From assembly GCA_016711085.1 (NCBI GenBank), contig JADJTR010000002.1, forward strand, positions 248,001 to 312,000: DNA of 64,000 nucleotides. Reading direction: 5' to 3'. The stretch is from Phyllobacteriaceae bacterium (GTDB lineage Bacteria > Pseudomonadota > Alphaproteobacteria > Rhizobiales > Rhizobiaceae). The position numbers and the translations under genes are program-made. The number at the start of each line of letters is the position of its first letter. Within the stretch, counting starts at the first letter, position 1. Positions 29,066 through 37,042 of the stretch are shown in pieces. The notes under the pieces were generated by a model. It searched no databases. It had not been told where the DNA came from and saw only the letters and a list, made by a program, of their open reading frames with translations.

Positions 29066-29082
29066 TTGGCACACGACTTGAT
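29066..29082 (+). promoter_or_regulatory. Sigma-54-type promoter of glnK-amtB
   Basis: TTGGCACACGACTTGAT fits the -24/-12 consensus TGGCAC-N5-TTGC except the final C, with correct GG to TTG spacing. It lies about 85 bp before glnK. This fits NtrC/RpoN activation under nitrogen limitation. An equivalent element precedes the second amtB. Confidence 0.7.
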
Positions 29083-29167
29083 TCATGACTGTCGAGCGGC
29101 AGTGGCCTTCGCGGCGCGCTGGTGAGGTTCGCATGAGGCGGACTTTCCGCAAACGATGGGGTGAACA

Positions 29168-29506
29168 ATGAAAATCGTGATGGCGGTGATCAAGCCATTC
29201 AAACTCGACGAGGTGCGCGAAGCGCTGACCTCCGTCGGCATCCAGGGTCTGACCGTCACCGAAGTCAAAGGTTACGGCCGGCAAAAGGGGCACACCGAAA
29301 TCTATCGCGGCGCCGAATACGCCGTCAGCTTTCTGCCCAAGGTGAAGATCGAGGTGGCGGTCGCCGCCGACCTCGTCGACCGCGCCATCGAGGCGATCTC
29401 CGGCGCGGCGCGCACCGGCCAGATCGGCGACGGCAAGATTTTCGTCACGTCGCTGGACAAGGCGGTGCGCATCCGCACCGGCGAAACCGACAACGACGCG
29501 CTCTGA
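29168..29506 (+). CDS. glnK: Nitrogen regulatory PII protein GlnK
   Basis: A 112-residue PII protein. It has MKIVMAVIKPFKLDEV at the start, the T-loop with Tyr51 in RGAEYAV (site of uridylylation by GlnD), and the C-terminal GDGKIFV and VRIRTGE segments that bind ATP/2-oxoglutarate. The position 19 bp before amtB marks it as GlnK rather than GlnB: it blocks the AmtB channel when nitrogen is plentiful. It is driven by the sigma-54-like promoter upstream. Confidence 0.95.
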   Translation: MKIVMAVIKPFKLDEVREALTSVGIQGLTVTEVKGYGRQKGHTEIYRGAEYAVSFLPKVKIEVAVAADLVDRAIEAISGAARTGQIGDGKIFVTSLDKAVRIRTGETDNDAL

Positions 29507-29525
29507 GACAGAAAGGACCGATCCG

Positions 29526-30914
29526 ATGAAATTCACTTCGTTGAAGAGCGCCGCCGCCTCCGCCTTGGCGGCCGTCACGCTCCCGGTGCTCGCCTTCGCC
29601 CAGACGGCGACCGAGACGCCGCCGCCCGTCGCCGACAAGGGCGACACGACCTGGATGCTGATCTCCACCATCCTGGTCATCATGATGACCATTCCCGGCC
29701 TGGCGCTGTTCTACGGCGGTCTGGTGCGGGCGAAAAACATGCTGTCGGTGCTGATGCAGGTGCTGGCCGGCTTCGCCATGATCGCGCTGCTCTGGGTGAT
29801 CTATGGCTACACGCTGGCCTTCGCCGGCGCGGGCACGGCGGCCGACGCCACGGCGCTGACTCCCTTCATCGGCAATTTCTCCAAGCTGTTCCTCGCCGGC
29901 GTCGGCCCGGACTCGCTGGTGGAGACCTTCACCAAGGGCGTCTACATTCCCGAACTCACCTTCGTCGTGTTCCAACTGACCTTCGCCGCCATCACGCCGG
30001 CGCTGATCGTCGGCGCGGTGGCCGAGCGCATGCGCTTCGGCGCGGTGATGGCCTTCCTCGCTCTGTGGTTCACCTTCTCCTATCTGCCGATCGCCCACAT
30101 GGTCTGGTGGTGGGGCGGCCCGTCGGCGGCTGACGCGCCGGCCGGCTACCTCTTCGGCCTCGGCGCGCTCGATTTCGCCGGCGGCACCGTCGTCCACATC
30201 AATGCCGGCATCGCCGGTCTGGTGGCGGCGATCATCGTCGGCCCGCGCGTCGGCTTCATGAAAGAGAACATGGCGCCGCATAATTTGACCTTCACCTTCA
30301 TCGGCGCGACGCTGCTGTGGGTCGGCTGGTTCGGCTTCAACGCCGGCTCCAACCTCGAAGCCAACGGCCTGACGGCGCAGGCGCTCCTCAACACCATCAC
30401 GGCGACCGCCGCGGCGGCTTTGGCCTGGGCGGGCGCGGAACGCGTGCTGCGCGGCCATGCCTCGGCGCTCGGCGCGGTGTCCGGCGCGGTTGCCGGCCTG
30501 GTGGCGATCACGCCGGCGGCCGGCCTTGCCGGAACCATGGGCGCCATCGTGCTCGGCGCGGTCGCGGGCGTCGTCTGCCTCTGGGGCGTCGTGTCGCTGA
30601 AGCCGATGTTCAAATACGACGACTCTCTCGACGTGTTCGGCGTGCACGGGCTCGGCGGCATTGTCGGCGCGCTCGGCACGGCGATCGTCGCCTCGCCGGC
30701 GCTTTCCGGCTTCGGCGTCGGCGGCGAAGACTATTCGATTGGCGGCCAGTTCATGACGCAGGCGACGGCGGTGGTCATCGCCATTGTCTGGTCGGCGGTG
30801 GTCGCGGTGATTGCGCTCTACCTCGTCAAGGCCACCATCGGCCTGCGCCTGCCCGAACAGCAGGAGCGCGAGGGTCTCGACATCTCCTCGCATGGTGAGC
30901 GCGCCTACAACTGA
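29526..30914 (+). CDS. amtB: Ammonium transporter AmtB
   Basis: A 462-residue Amt/Rh channel with an N-terminal signal-like segment (LAFAQ) and 11 membrane helices. Both twin histidines are visible, the first in YLPIAHMVWWWGG and the second in VFGVHGLGGIVG. NPGLALFYGGL-type and GWFGFNAGSNLE motifs are typical. It conducts ammonia into the cell, gated by GlnK encoded just upstream. A strong terminator follows 43 bp after the stop, so glnK-amtB is a closed two-gene operon. Confidence 0.95.
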   Translation: MKFTSLKSAAASALAAVTLPVLAFAQTATETPPPVADKGDTTWMLISTILVIMMTIPGLALFYGGLVRAKNMLSVLMQVLAGFAMIALLWVIYGYTLAFAGAGTAADATALTPFIGNFSKLFLAGVGPDSLVETFTKGVYIPELTFVVFQLTFAAITPALIVGAVAERMRFGAVMAFLALWFTFSYLPIAHMVWWWGGPSAADAPAGYLFGLGALDFAGGTVVHINAGIAGLVAAIIVGPRVGFMKENMAPHNLTFTFIGATLLWVGWFGFNAGSNLEANGLTAQALLNTITATAAAALAWAGAERVLRGHASALGAVSGAVAGLVAITPAAGLAGTMGAIVLGAVAGVVCLWGVVSLKPMFKYDDSLDVFGVHGLGGIVGALGTAIVASPALSGFGVGGEDYSIGGQFMTQATAVVIAIVWSAVVAVIALYLVKATIGLRLPEQQEREGLDISSHGERAYN

Positions 30915-30957
30915 TCAGAGGGCTTCCCCCGGGGATGCTTCGGTATCCCCCTCTTCG

Positions 30958-30983
30958 GGCCCGGCTTCGGCCGGGCCTTTTTT
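30958..30983 (+). terminator. Factor-independent terminator of glnK-amtB
   Basis: GGCCCGGC (30958-30965), a TTCG tetraloop and GCCGGGCC (30970-30977) form a perfect 8-bp stem followed by six T. This is a textbook intrinsic terminator. Confidence 0.93.
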
Positions 30984-31084
30984 GCCTGTTATTCGGGCAT
31001 GAAATTCAAGGCATTTGCCGCTTTCGCAGGCAATCTCTTGGTGGACAGGCAGGCGGCAAAGCGTCTTGCCTGCATTTTCGGCAG

Positions 31085-31101
31085 TTGGCACGGGGCTTGT
31101 A
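31085..31101 (+). promoter_or_regulatory. Sigma-54-type promoter of the second ammonium transporter
   Basis: TTGGCACGGGGCTTGTA matches the -24/-12 consensus (TGGCACG-N4-TTGC) except for one base at the -12 element. It lies about 50 bp before the ATG at 31151 and about 110 bp after the glnK-amtB terminator. The gene therefore has its own nitrogen-responsive transcript. Confidence 0.7.
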
Positions 31102-31150
31102 TTGCGCTGCGCAGCGCCCGCAGAGGCGCGCGACAAGGGGAAGCCAATCC

Positions 31151-32371
31151 ATGCAGCCGACGAATGCCGGGGCCGACGTCTTTTTCCTCCTGATGGGGGC
31201 GATCCTCGTCTTCGCCATGCACGGTGGCTTCGCCTTCCTCGAAGCCGGCACGGTCAGGCACAAGAACCAGGTCAACGCGCTGGTGAAGATCATCGCCGAT
31301 TTCGCCATCTCGACAATGGCCTATTTCTTCGTCGGCTATGTCGTCGCCTATGGCGTGACCTTCTTCGCCAGCGCGGCGACGCTTTCGGGCGGCGGCGAGG
31401 GCTTCCTGCCGCAGGGCCTGTCGCTGGTGAAGTTCTTTTTCCTGCTCACCTTCGCCGCCGCCGTGCCGGCCATCGTCTCGGGCGGCGTCGCCGAGCGCAT
31501 GCAGTTCCGCCCGCAGGCGATCGCCACGGCGGCGATTGTCGGCCTCGTCTATCCCCTGTTCGAGGGCGTCGTCTGGGGCGGACGCTTCGGTGTGCAGGAC
31601 AGCTTCAAGGCGCTGTTCGGCTTTCCCTTTCACGATTTCGCCGGCTCCATCGTCGTCCACGCGGTCGGCGGCTGGATCGCGCTCGGCGCGGTCGTCCTGC
31701 TCGGCGCGCGGCTTGGGCGCTATACGCGCTCGGGCAAGTCGCACCCGTTCCCGCCGTCGTCGATCCCGTGGCTGGCGCTCGGCTCGTGGCTGCTCTGCAC
31801 TGGCTGGTTCGGCTTCAACGTGATGAGTTCGCAGTCGGTCGCCGGCGTTTCGGGTCTCGTCGCGATGAATTCGCTGATGGCGATGGTCGGCGGCATCGTC
31901 GCGGCGCTGTTCGCCGGCCGCAACGATCCGGGCTTCGTCCACAACGGCGCGCTCGCCGGCCTCGTCGCCGTCTGCGCCGGCTCCGACCTGTTCCATCCGC
32001 TCGGCGCGCTCGCGACCGGAGCGATTGCCGGGGTCATCTTCGTCAAGGGCTTCCACTATGTACAGGAGAGGCTGAAAATCGACGACGTGCTCGGGGTGTG
32101 GCCGTTGCACGGTCTGTGCGGGCTGTGGGGCGGGGTGGCCGCCGGCATTTTCGGGCTGGAGGTTTTCGGCGGCATCGGCGGCGTGTCGTTCCTCGGCCAG
32201 CTCACCGGCAGCGTCGCCGGCGCGGCCTATGCGCTCGCCGCCGGCTTCGTGATCTACGGCGTGCTGAAGCGGACGCTCGGCCTGCGCCTCGCCGAAGAAC
32301 AGGAAATGCGCGGCGCGGATTTGTCGATCCACAAGATCGGCGCGAACCCGGAAAGCGAGATCAGGGGGTAG
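31151..32371 (+). CDS. Second Amt-family ammonium transporter, with Glu at the first twin-His position
   Basis: A 406-residue Amt protein starting at ATG 31151 (MQPTNAGADVFFLLMG). Shared Amt features are GGFAFLEAGTVRHKNQVN, LLTFAAAVPAIVSGGVAERM and CTGWFGFNVMSS. The second twin-His is kept in VWPLHGLCGLWGG, but the first is replaced: the segment aligned with PIAHMVWWWGG reads PLFEGVVWGG, placing Glu there. The same change is known in fungal Mep1/Mep3 transporters and alters conduction. No glnK gene is attached. A role as a sensor or a different-kinetics transporter is inference. Confidence 0.88.
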   Translation: MQPTNAGADVFFLLMGAILVFAMHGGFAFLEAGTVRHKNQVNALVKIIADFAISTMAYFFVGYVVAYGVTFFASAATLSGGGEGFLPQGLSLVKFFFLLTFAAAVPAIVSGGVAERMQFRPQAIATAAIVGLVYPLFEGVVWGGRFGVQDSFKALFGFPFHDFAGSIVVHAVGGWIALGAVVLLGARLGRYTRSGKSHPFPPSSIPWLALGSWLLCTGWFGFNVMSSQSVAGVSGLVAMNSLMAMVGGIVAALFAGRNDPGFVHNGALAGLVAVCAGSDLFHPLGALATGAIAGVIFVKGFHYVQERLKIDDVLGVWPLHGLCGLWGGVAAGIFGLEVFGGIGGVSFLGQLTGSVAGAAYALAAGFVIYGVLKRTLGLRLAEEQEMRGADLSIHKIGANPESEIRG

Positions 32372-32389
32372 GGGGAAGCCGCTACGCAG

Positions 32390-32515
32390 CTCAACCTCCC
32401 CCTTGAGGGGAGGTCGGAGAGGCGAGGCCGCAGGCCGAAGCCGATCCGGGTGGGGGTAGTTTCTTTCTCGCGCCGCCCCCCACCCCCAGCCCCTCCCCTC
32501 AATGGGGATGGCAGA
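32390..32515. repeat. Intergenic inverted repeat between the second amt gene and ftsK
   Basis: CCCCTTGAGGGGAGG near 32399 recurs in inverted form as CCTCCCCTCAATGGGG near 32492, enclosing GGGTGGGGGTAG and its near-complement CCCCCCACCCC. The whole resembles the mobile palindromic elements of rhizobial intergenic DNA. It contains no gene; it could act as a 3' stabiliser or terminator for the amt transcript. Confidence 0.6.
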
Positions 32516-32529
32516 ACCCTCTCCCATGG

Positions 32530-32545
32530 TTAACAGCGCCTTAAC
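32530..32545 (+). promoter_or_regulatory. CtrA binding box upstream of ftsK
   Basis: TTAA-CAGCGCC-TTAAC is an exact match to the alphaproteobacterial CtrA full site TTAA-N7-TTAAC. It lies 69 bp before the ftsK ATG. CtrA controls many division and polarity genes in this class, so cell-cycle control of ftsK is likely. Confidence 0.7.
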
Positions 32546-32613
32546 CTTCCGCTCCTAGGCTCCCGCCCCAGGGCCGCGATTCTGCTCGCGCGGCCGCATG
32601 GACGGGAGACAAC

Positions 32614-35160
32614 ATGCGTTCGGGTCATGCCGCCACGATGGCGTTTTCGGAAGGGTCGCGCGATTGGCGCGCCGGCTTCAAATTCTTGGCGCGCCGCGTC
32701 GGCGGGCTCGCGCTGGCGCTGGCGACCCTGTTCGCAGCCGCCGCGCTCGCCACCTGGAATGTCGCCGATCCGAGCTTTTCCTATGCCTCCGGCACGCCGG
32801 TGACCAATGCCGCCGGCTATCCCGGCGCGGTGTTCGCCGATCTCGCCATGCAGTTCTTCGGTCTCGCCGCCATCGCGGCGCTGGTTCCGGCTCTCGCCTG
32901 GGGCTGGTTCCTGCTGTCGGCGCGCGGCGTCGATGCGATGGGCCGGCGCGGCGCGTCGTGGCTGGCCGGCGCGATCGCCGCCGGCGGGGCCGCCTCAACG
33001 CTGCCGATCCCCGCCTCCTGGCCGCTGCCGCTCGGCCTTGGCGGCGTGGCCGGCGACATCGCGCTCAAAATTCCCGGCCTGCTTTCGGGCGGCGATCCGG
33101 CCGGCGCCTATGCCGTGCTGTGCGCCCTGGCGCTGACGCCGCTCGCCGGCTTCCTGCTGCTCTACGGCTCCGGCCTGCTGTGGCGCGTCGCTCCGGCGCA
33201 AAGGCCCGAACCGGCCCGCGCCGACCACGATTTCGACGACGCCGACGAGGATGACGACGGCGTGCTGGCGCTCGGCGCGCTCGCCCATTGGTGGCTGTCG
33301 GCGAAAGCCCTGGCGCGCCGGCGTTTCGGTGGCCTCATCGCCCGGCGTCCGGCGCTGCCGCGCCTTCGCCGCGCGGCGCAGGTCGAGGACGACGACCTCG
33401 ATTTCGCCCCGCAACGCGGCGGCCGGGTCGAACCGGGTTTCGCCGCCGAACGCCACGCCGCCGCCTTCGACGATGAGGCGGAGCTGAGCGGTGATTTCGT
33501 CGATGACGGGGTCGACGAGGATTTGCCCGCGATCCTGAAACGCGCGCCCGCGCCGTCGCGCGTCGAGGCCCCGGCGCCGCGCCCGAAAGCCGGAGCGCGG
33601 GTGCAGCGCGAGGCGCAAGCCTCGCTGCTTAAACCCGATGCGTTCGAACTGCCGTCGCTGCATTTCCTGTCCGAACCGAAGAACGTCGTGCGCGACGCCT
33701 CGCTGTCCAAGGATGCGCTGGAGCAAAACGCCCGCATGCTGGAAGGCGTGCTCGACGATTTCGGCGTCAAGGGCGAGATCATCAATGTGCGCCCCGGCCC
33801 GGTGGTGACGCTCTACGAACTGGAGCCGGCTCCCGGCATCAAATCCTCGCGCGTCATTTCGCTCGCCGACGACATCGCCCGCTCGATGAGCGCGATCGCG
33901 GCGCGCGTCGCCGTCGTGCCCGGTCGCAACGCCATCGGCATCGAACTGCCGAACGCGTCGCGCGAGACCGTCTATCTGCGCGAGATGCTGGCCAGCCGCG
34001 ATTTCGAGACGACCAAGGCCAAGCTCGGCCTGGCGCTCGGCAAGACGATCAATGGCGAGCCGGTGATCGCCGATCTCGCACGCATGCCGCATGTGCTCGT
34101 CGCCGGCACCACCGGCTCGGGCAAGTCGGTCGCCATCAACACGATGATCCTGTCGCTGGTCTATCACATGACGCCCGAGCAATGCCGGCTGATCATGATC
34201 GATCCGAAGATGCTGGAATTGTCGGTCTATGACGGCATCCCGCATCTGCTCACCCCCGTCGTCACCGATCCGAAAAAGGCCGTCGTCGCGCTCAAATGGA
34301 CGGTGCGCGAGATGGAGGACCGGTATCGCAAGATGTCGAAGGTCGGCGTGCGCAACATCGACGGCTATAATCAGCGCGTCGCCGAATCGGCCAAGACGGG
34401 CGAGAAATTCTCCCGCACCGTACAGACCGGCTTCGATCGGGCGACCGGCGAAGCAATCTACGAAACCGAGGAAATGCAACTCGCGCCGATGCCCTACATC
34501 GTCGTCATCATCGACGAGATGGCCGATCTGATGATGGTTGCCGGCAAGGACATCGAGGGAGCGGTGCAGCGTCTGGCGCAGATGGCGCGCGCCGCCGGCA
34601 TCCACGTCGTCATGGCGACGCAGCGGCCGTCGGTCGACGTCATCACCGGCACGATCAAGGCCAATTTCCCGACCCGCATCTCCTTCCAGGTGACATCGAA
34701 GATCGACAGCCGCACGATTCTCGGCGAACAGGGCGCCGAACAGCTGCTCGGCATGGGCGACATGCTCTACATGGCCGGCGGCGGGCGCATCCAGCGCGTC
34801 CACGGTCCGTTCGTCTCCGACGCCGAGGTGGAAAAGGTCGTCCAGCATCTCAAGCGCCAGGGCGCGCCGCAATATCTTGACGCCATCACCCAGGACGACG
34901 AGGACGACGACGACGCGCCGCGCGGCGGCAATGGCGGCGGCGACAGCTACGACGAGTCCGACGATCCCTACGATCAGGCGGTGTCGGTGGTGCTGCGCGA
35001 CGGCAAGGCTTCGACGTCCTACATCCAGCGCCGTCTCGGCATCGGCTACAACCGCGCCGCCTCGATCATCGAGAAGATGGAGCGGGAGGGCCTCGTCGGT
35101 CCGGCCAATCACGCGGGAAAACGCGAAATCCTCGTGCCGACAGAACAGGACAAAATGTGA
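32614..35160 (+). CDS. ftsK: DNA translocase FtsK
   Basis: An 848-residue protein. Residues about 25-190 contain four to five membrane helices that anchor it at the septum. A charged linker (about 195-340) with Asp/Glu clusters follows. The motor domain has Walker A GTTGSGKSVAINTMI (about 500) and Walker B IVVIIDEMADLMM. The C-terminal gamma domain (about 787-848), with SYIQRRLGIGYNRAASIIEKM, is the winged helix that reads KOPS sites and activates XerCD. FtsK pumps chromosome dimers and termini clear of the closing septum. It is followed by lolA and xth, a common order in related bacteria. Confidence 0.96.
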   Translation: MRSGHAATMAFSEGSRDWRAGFKFLARRVGGLALALATLFAAAALATWNVADPSFSYASGTPVTNAAGYPGAVFADLAMQFFGLAAIAALVPALAWGWFLLSARGVDAMGRRGASWLAGAIAAGGAASTLPIPASWPLPLGLGGVAGDIALKIPGLLSGGDPAGAYAVLCALALTPLAGFLLLYGSGLLWRVAPAQRPEPARADHDFDDADEDDDGVLALGALAHWWLSAKALARRRFGGLIARRPALPRLRRAAQVEDDDLDFAPQRGGRVEPGFAAERHAAAFDDEAELSGDFVDDGVDEDLPAILKRAPAPSRVEAPAPRPKAGARVQREAQASLLKPDAFELPSLHFLSEPKNVVRDASLSKDALEQNARMLEGVLDDFGVKGEIINVRPGPVVTLYELEPAPGIKSSRVISLADDIARSMSAIAARVAVVPGRNAIGIELPNASRETVYLREMLASRDFETTKAKLGLALGKTINGEPVIADLARMPHVLVAGTTGSGKSVAINTMILSLVYHMTPEQCRLIMIDPKMLELSVYDGIPHLLTPVVTDPKKAVVALKWTVREMEDRYRKMSKVGVRNIDGYNQRVAESAKTGEKFSRTVQTGFDRATGEAIYETEEMQLAPMPYIVVIIDEMADLMMVAGKDIEGAVQRLAQMARAAGIHVVMATQRPSVDVITGTIKANFPTRISFQVTSKIDSRTILGEQGAEQLLGMGDMLYMAGGGRIQRVHGPFVSDAEVEKVVQHLKRQGAPQYLDAITQDDEDDDDAPRGGNGGGDSYDESDDPYDQAVSVVLRDGKASTSYIQRRLGIGYNRAASIIEKMEREGLVGPANHAGKREILVPTEQDKM

Positions 35161-35236
35161 CGGCGCGCCATGAACGCGCCCCAACATGGCCGCGATGGGC
35201 GGCTAGGCGAAAGCGCAATCGCCAGGAGTGGAAACG

Positions 35237-35741
35237 ATGACCCTTTTCGCCGAACCGGCCGCGCGCCTGACCCGTCGCGCCCTGATTGCCGCGTCCTTGG
35301 CGCTGTTGGCCGGCGGACCGGCGGCGGCGGCGGAAATCGCCGAACAGATCGCCAGCCATTTTTCGTCGGTCAAATCGATGCAGGGCGAATTCGTCCAGTT
35401 CGGGCCGAAGGGCGAGCAGACCGGCGGCAAGTTCTTCATCCAGCGGCCGGGCAAGGTGCGGTTCAACTACGATCGCCGTCGACCGTCCGCGTCGTCGCCG
35501 ATGGCAAGTCGGTGGTCGTCACCAACACCAAGCTGAGGACGCACGACCTCTATCCCTTGTCGAAGACGCCACTGAAGCTGCTGCTCGGCGAGCGGATCGA
35601 TCTGGGCGGAGACAAGCTCAAATCGGTCGCATCTGGCCCCCTGACCAACGGTTTGTGGACGACGGTCCGCCACGGGCATGACGCCTTGCCGAGGGCGCGA
35701 CGGACTGGCAGGGTGCGAGGCGCACCTCGCCGGACCCCAGC
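35237..35741 (+). pseudogene. lolA: Outer-membrane lipoprotein carrier LolA, frameshifted and C-terminally incomplete
   Basis: Start at ATG 35237 after AGGAG. A signal sequence (ALIAASLALLAGGPAAAA) precedes the LolA N-terminal domain: SSVKSMQGEFVQFGPKGEQ, GKFFIQRPGKVRFNYD. A lost C at 35476-35477 breaks the frame; restoring it gives RPSTVRVVADGKSVVVTNT and SKTPLKLLLGERIDLGG. After about residue 140 family similarity ends, and no frame up to 35741 encodes the final 60-80 residues normally present. LolA ferries lipoproteins across the periplasm and is usually essential, so a deletion or assembly gap here is more likely than real loss. A second copy elsewhere is possible. Confidence 0.75.
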
Positions 35742-35742
35742 C

Positions 35743-36546
35743 ATGCCCCTTTCGATCGCCACCTGGAACATCAACTCCGTGCGCCTGCGCATCGGCCTCG
35801 TCACCGATTTCCTCGCGGCGTTCGCGCCGGATGTGCTGTGCCTGCAGGAAACCAAATGTCCCGACGACGCCTTCCCGCTCGCCGATCTGCGCAAGGCCGG
35901 CTACGGCCATGTCGCTCTCAATGGCCAGAAGGGCTATCACGGCGTGGCGATCGCCTCGAAAAAGCCGATCGAAATCGTCGAAAAGCGCGATTTCTGCGGC
36001 GTCGGCGATTCGCGCCACCTTGCCGTGCGGCTTGAAGCCGGCGGCGCGCGCATCCTGCTGCATGATTTCTATGTTCCGGCCGGCGGCGACATTGCCGATC
36101 CCGACGCCAATCCCAAATTCCGCCACAAGCTCGATTTCGTCGCCGAAATGCGCGGCGTCGCGGCCGACACGGCGCATGCCGAGGCCTCGATTCTTGTCGG
36201 CGACCTCAATATCGCGCCGCTCGAACACGATGTCTGGTCGCACAAACAATTGCTCGACGTGGTCAGCCACACGCCGGTCGAGACGGAGAATTTCGAGGCG
36301 ATGCGCCGGCATGGCGGCTGGGTCGACCTGATGCGCCAGGCGATTCCGGAACCGGAGAAAATCTACACCTGGTGGAGTTATCGGGCAGCGGACTGGGAGG
36401 CGTCCAATCGCGGCCGCCGGCTCGATCATGTCTGGTCGTCGGCCAATATCGCGGCGAAACTTGCCGGCATCGATGTCGTGCGCGCGGCGCGCGGCTGGGA
36501 CAGGCCCTCCGACCATGTGCCGGTGATCGCCCGGTTTTCGCTCTGA
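35743..36546 (+). CDS. xth: Exodeoxyribonuclease III
   Basis: A 267-residue endonuclease/exonuclease/phosphatase-fold protein from ATG 35743. Catalytic segments are SIATWNINSVRLR, VLCLQETKCPDD (Mg-binding Glu), ILVGDLNIAP, and the terminal GRRLDHVWSS and DRPSDHVPV (catalytic His). It cleaves at abasic sites and trims 3' blocks in base-excision repair. It converges on the cNMP-binding gene with only 1 bp between stop codons. Confidence 0.95.
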   Translation: MPLSIATWNINSVRLRIGLVTDFLAAFAPDVLCLQETKCPDDAFPLADLRKAGYGHVALNGQKGYHGVAIASKKPIEIVEKRDFCGVGDSRHLAVRLEAGGARILLHDFYVPAGGDIADPDANPKFRHKLDFVAEMRGVAADTAHAEASILVGDLNIAPLEHDVWSHKQLLDVVSHTPVETENFEAMRRHGGWVDLMRQAIPEPEKIYTWWSYRAADWEASNRGRRLDHVWSSANIAAKLAGIDVVRAARGWDRPSDHVPVIARFSL

Positions 36547-36547
36547 A

Positions 36548-37006
36548 TTACCCCTTCAGCCGTTCGCCGACCTTGCTCAGCGACGAAACCATGGCGGCGA
36601 GTGATTCGGCGATGCGGTCGCGTACCGGTCCGGCGAGATCGGGCCATTCCTCGAGAATGCGACGGAACTGGGCGCGGTTGAGACGCAGCAATTCGCACGG
36701 CGTCTTGGCTATGGCGGTGGACGGGCGCACGGTCTCGGTTACAAGGGCGATATCGCCAAGCAGCGCCGGCGCGATCGTCCGCCCGGCCGGACGCTCGCCC
36801 TCGGCGCCGCGCGATACCTGGTGGGCGATCGTTCCCGAAACCAGCACGAAGCCCGAATCGGCGTCGTCGCCCTCGCGATAGAGCACACGTCCCTCGGGCA
36901 GGCGCACGGTTTCGGCGCCGAAAGCGAGCAGGCGCAACTGATCGGCGCCGAACCCTTCGAAGAGGTCGATGCGCGACAGGTTGGCGATGTCCTGGTCGAG
37001 CCCCAT
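36548..37006 (-). CDS. Cyclic-nucleotide-binding domain protein without DNA-binding domain
   Basis: A 152-residue protein consisting of one cNMP-binding beta-roll: LFEGFGADQLRLLAFGAE, LYREGDDADSGFVLVSGTI, then LLGDIALVTETVRPSTAIA, followed by a helical C-terminus. The Crp-type helix-turn-helix is missing, so it cannot act as a classical transcription factor. Small proteins of this type next to OmpR-type regulators are frequent in Hyphomicrobiales. It lies 36 bp downstream of the response regulator, so both are probably one transcript and function. Confidence 0.8.
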   Translation of the reverse strand: MGLDQDIANLSRIDLFEGFGADQLRLLAFGAETVRLPEGRVLYREGDDADSGFVLVSGTIAHQVSRGAEGERPAGRTIAPALLGDIALVTETVRPSTAIAKTPCELLRLNRAQFRRILEEWPDLAGPVRDRIAESLAAMVSSLSKVGERLKG

Positions 37007-37042
37007 TGCGCCCCCACGCCCGTCGCTCGCCGGCGAATCGGC

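Noticed and set aside
29445..32527. Long - strand frames opposite both amt genes
   Set aside because: They are shadows of membrane-helix codons and contain no recognisable domain. The + strand genes have promoters, starts and a terminator.
32995..35187. 730-codon open frame opposite ftsK
   Set aside because: ftsK on the + strand is complete and highly conserved; the reverse frame is Arg/Asp/His-rich with no motif.
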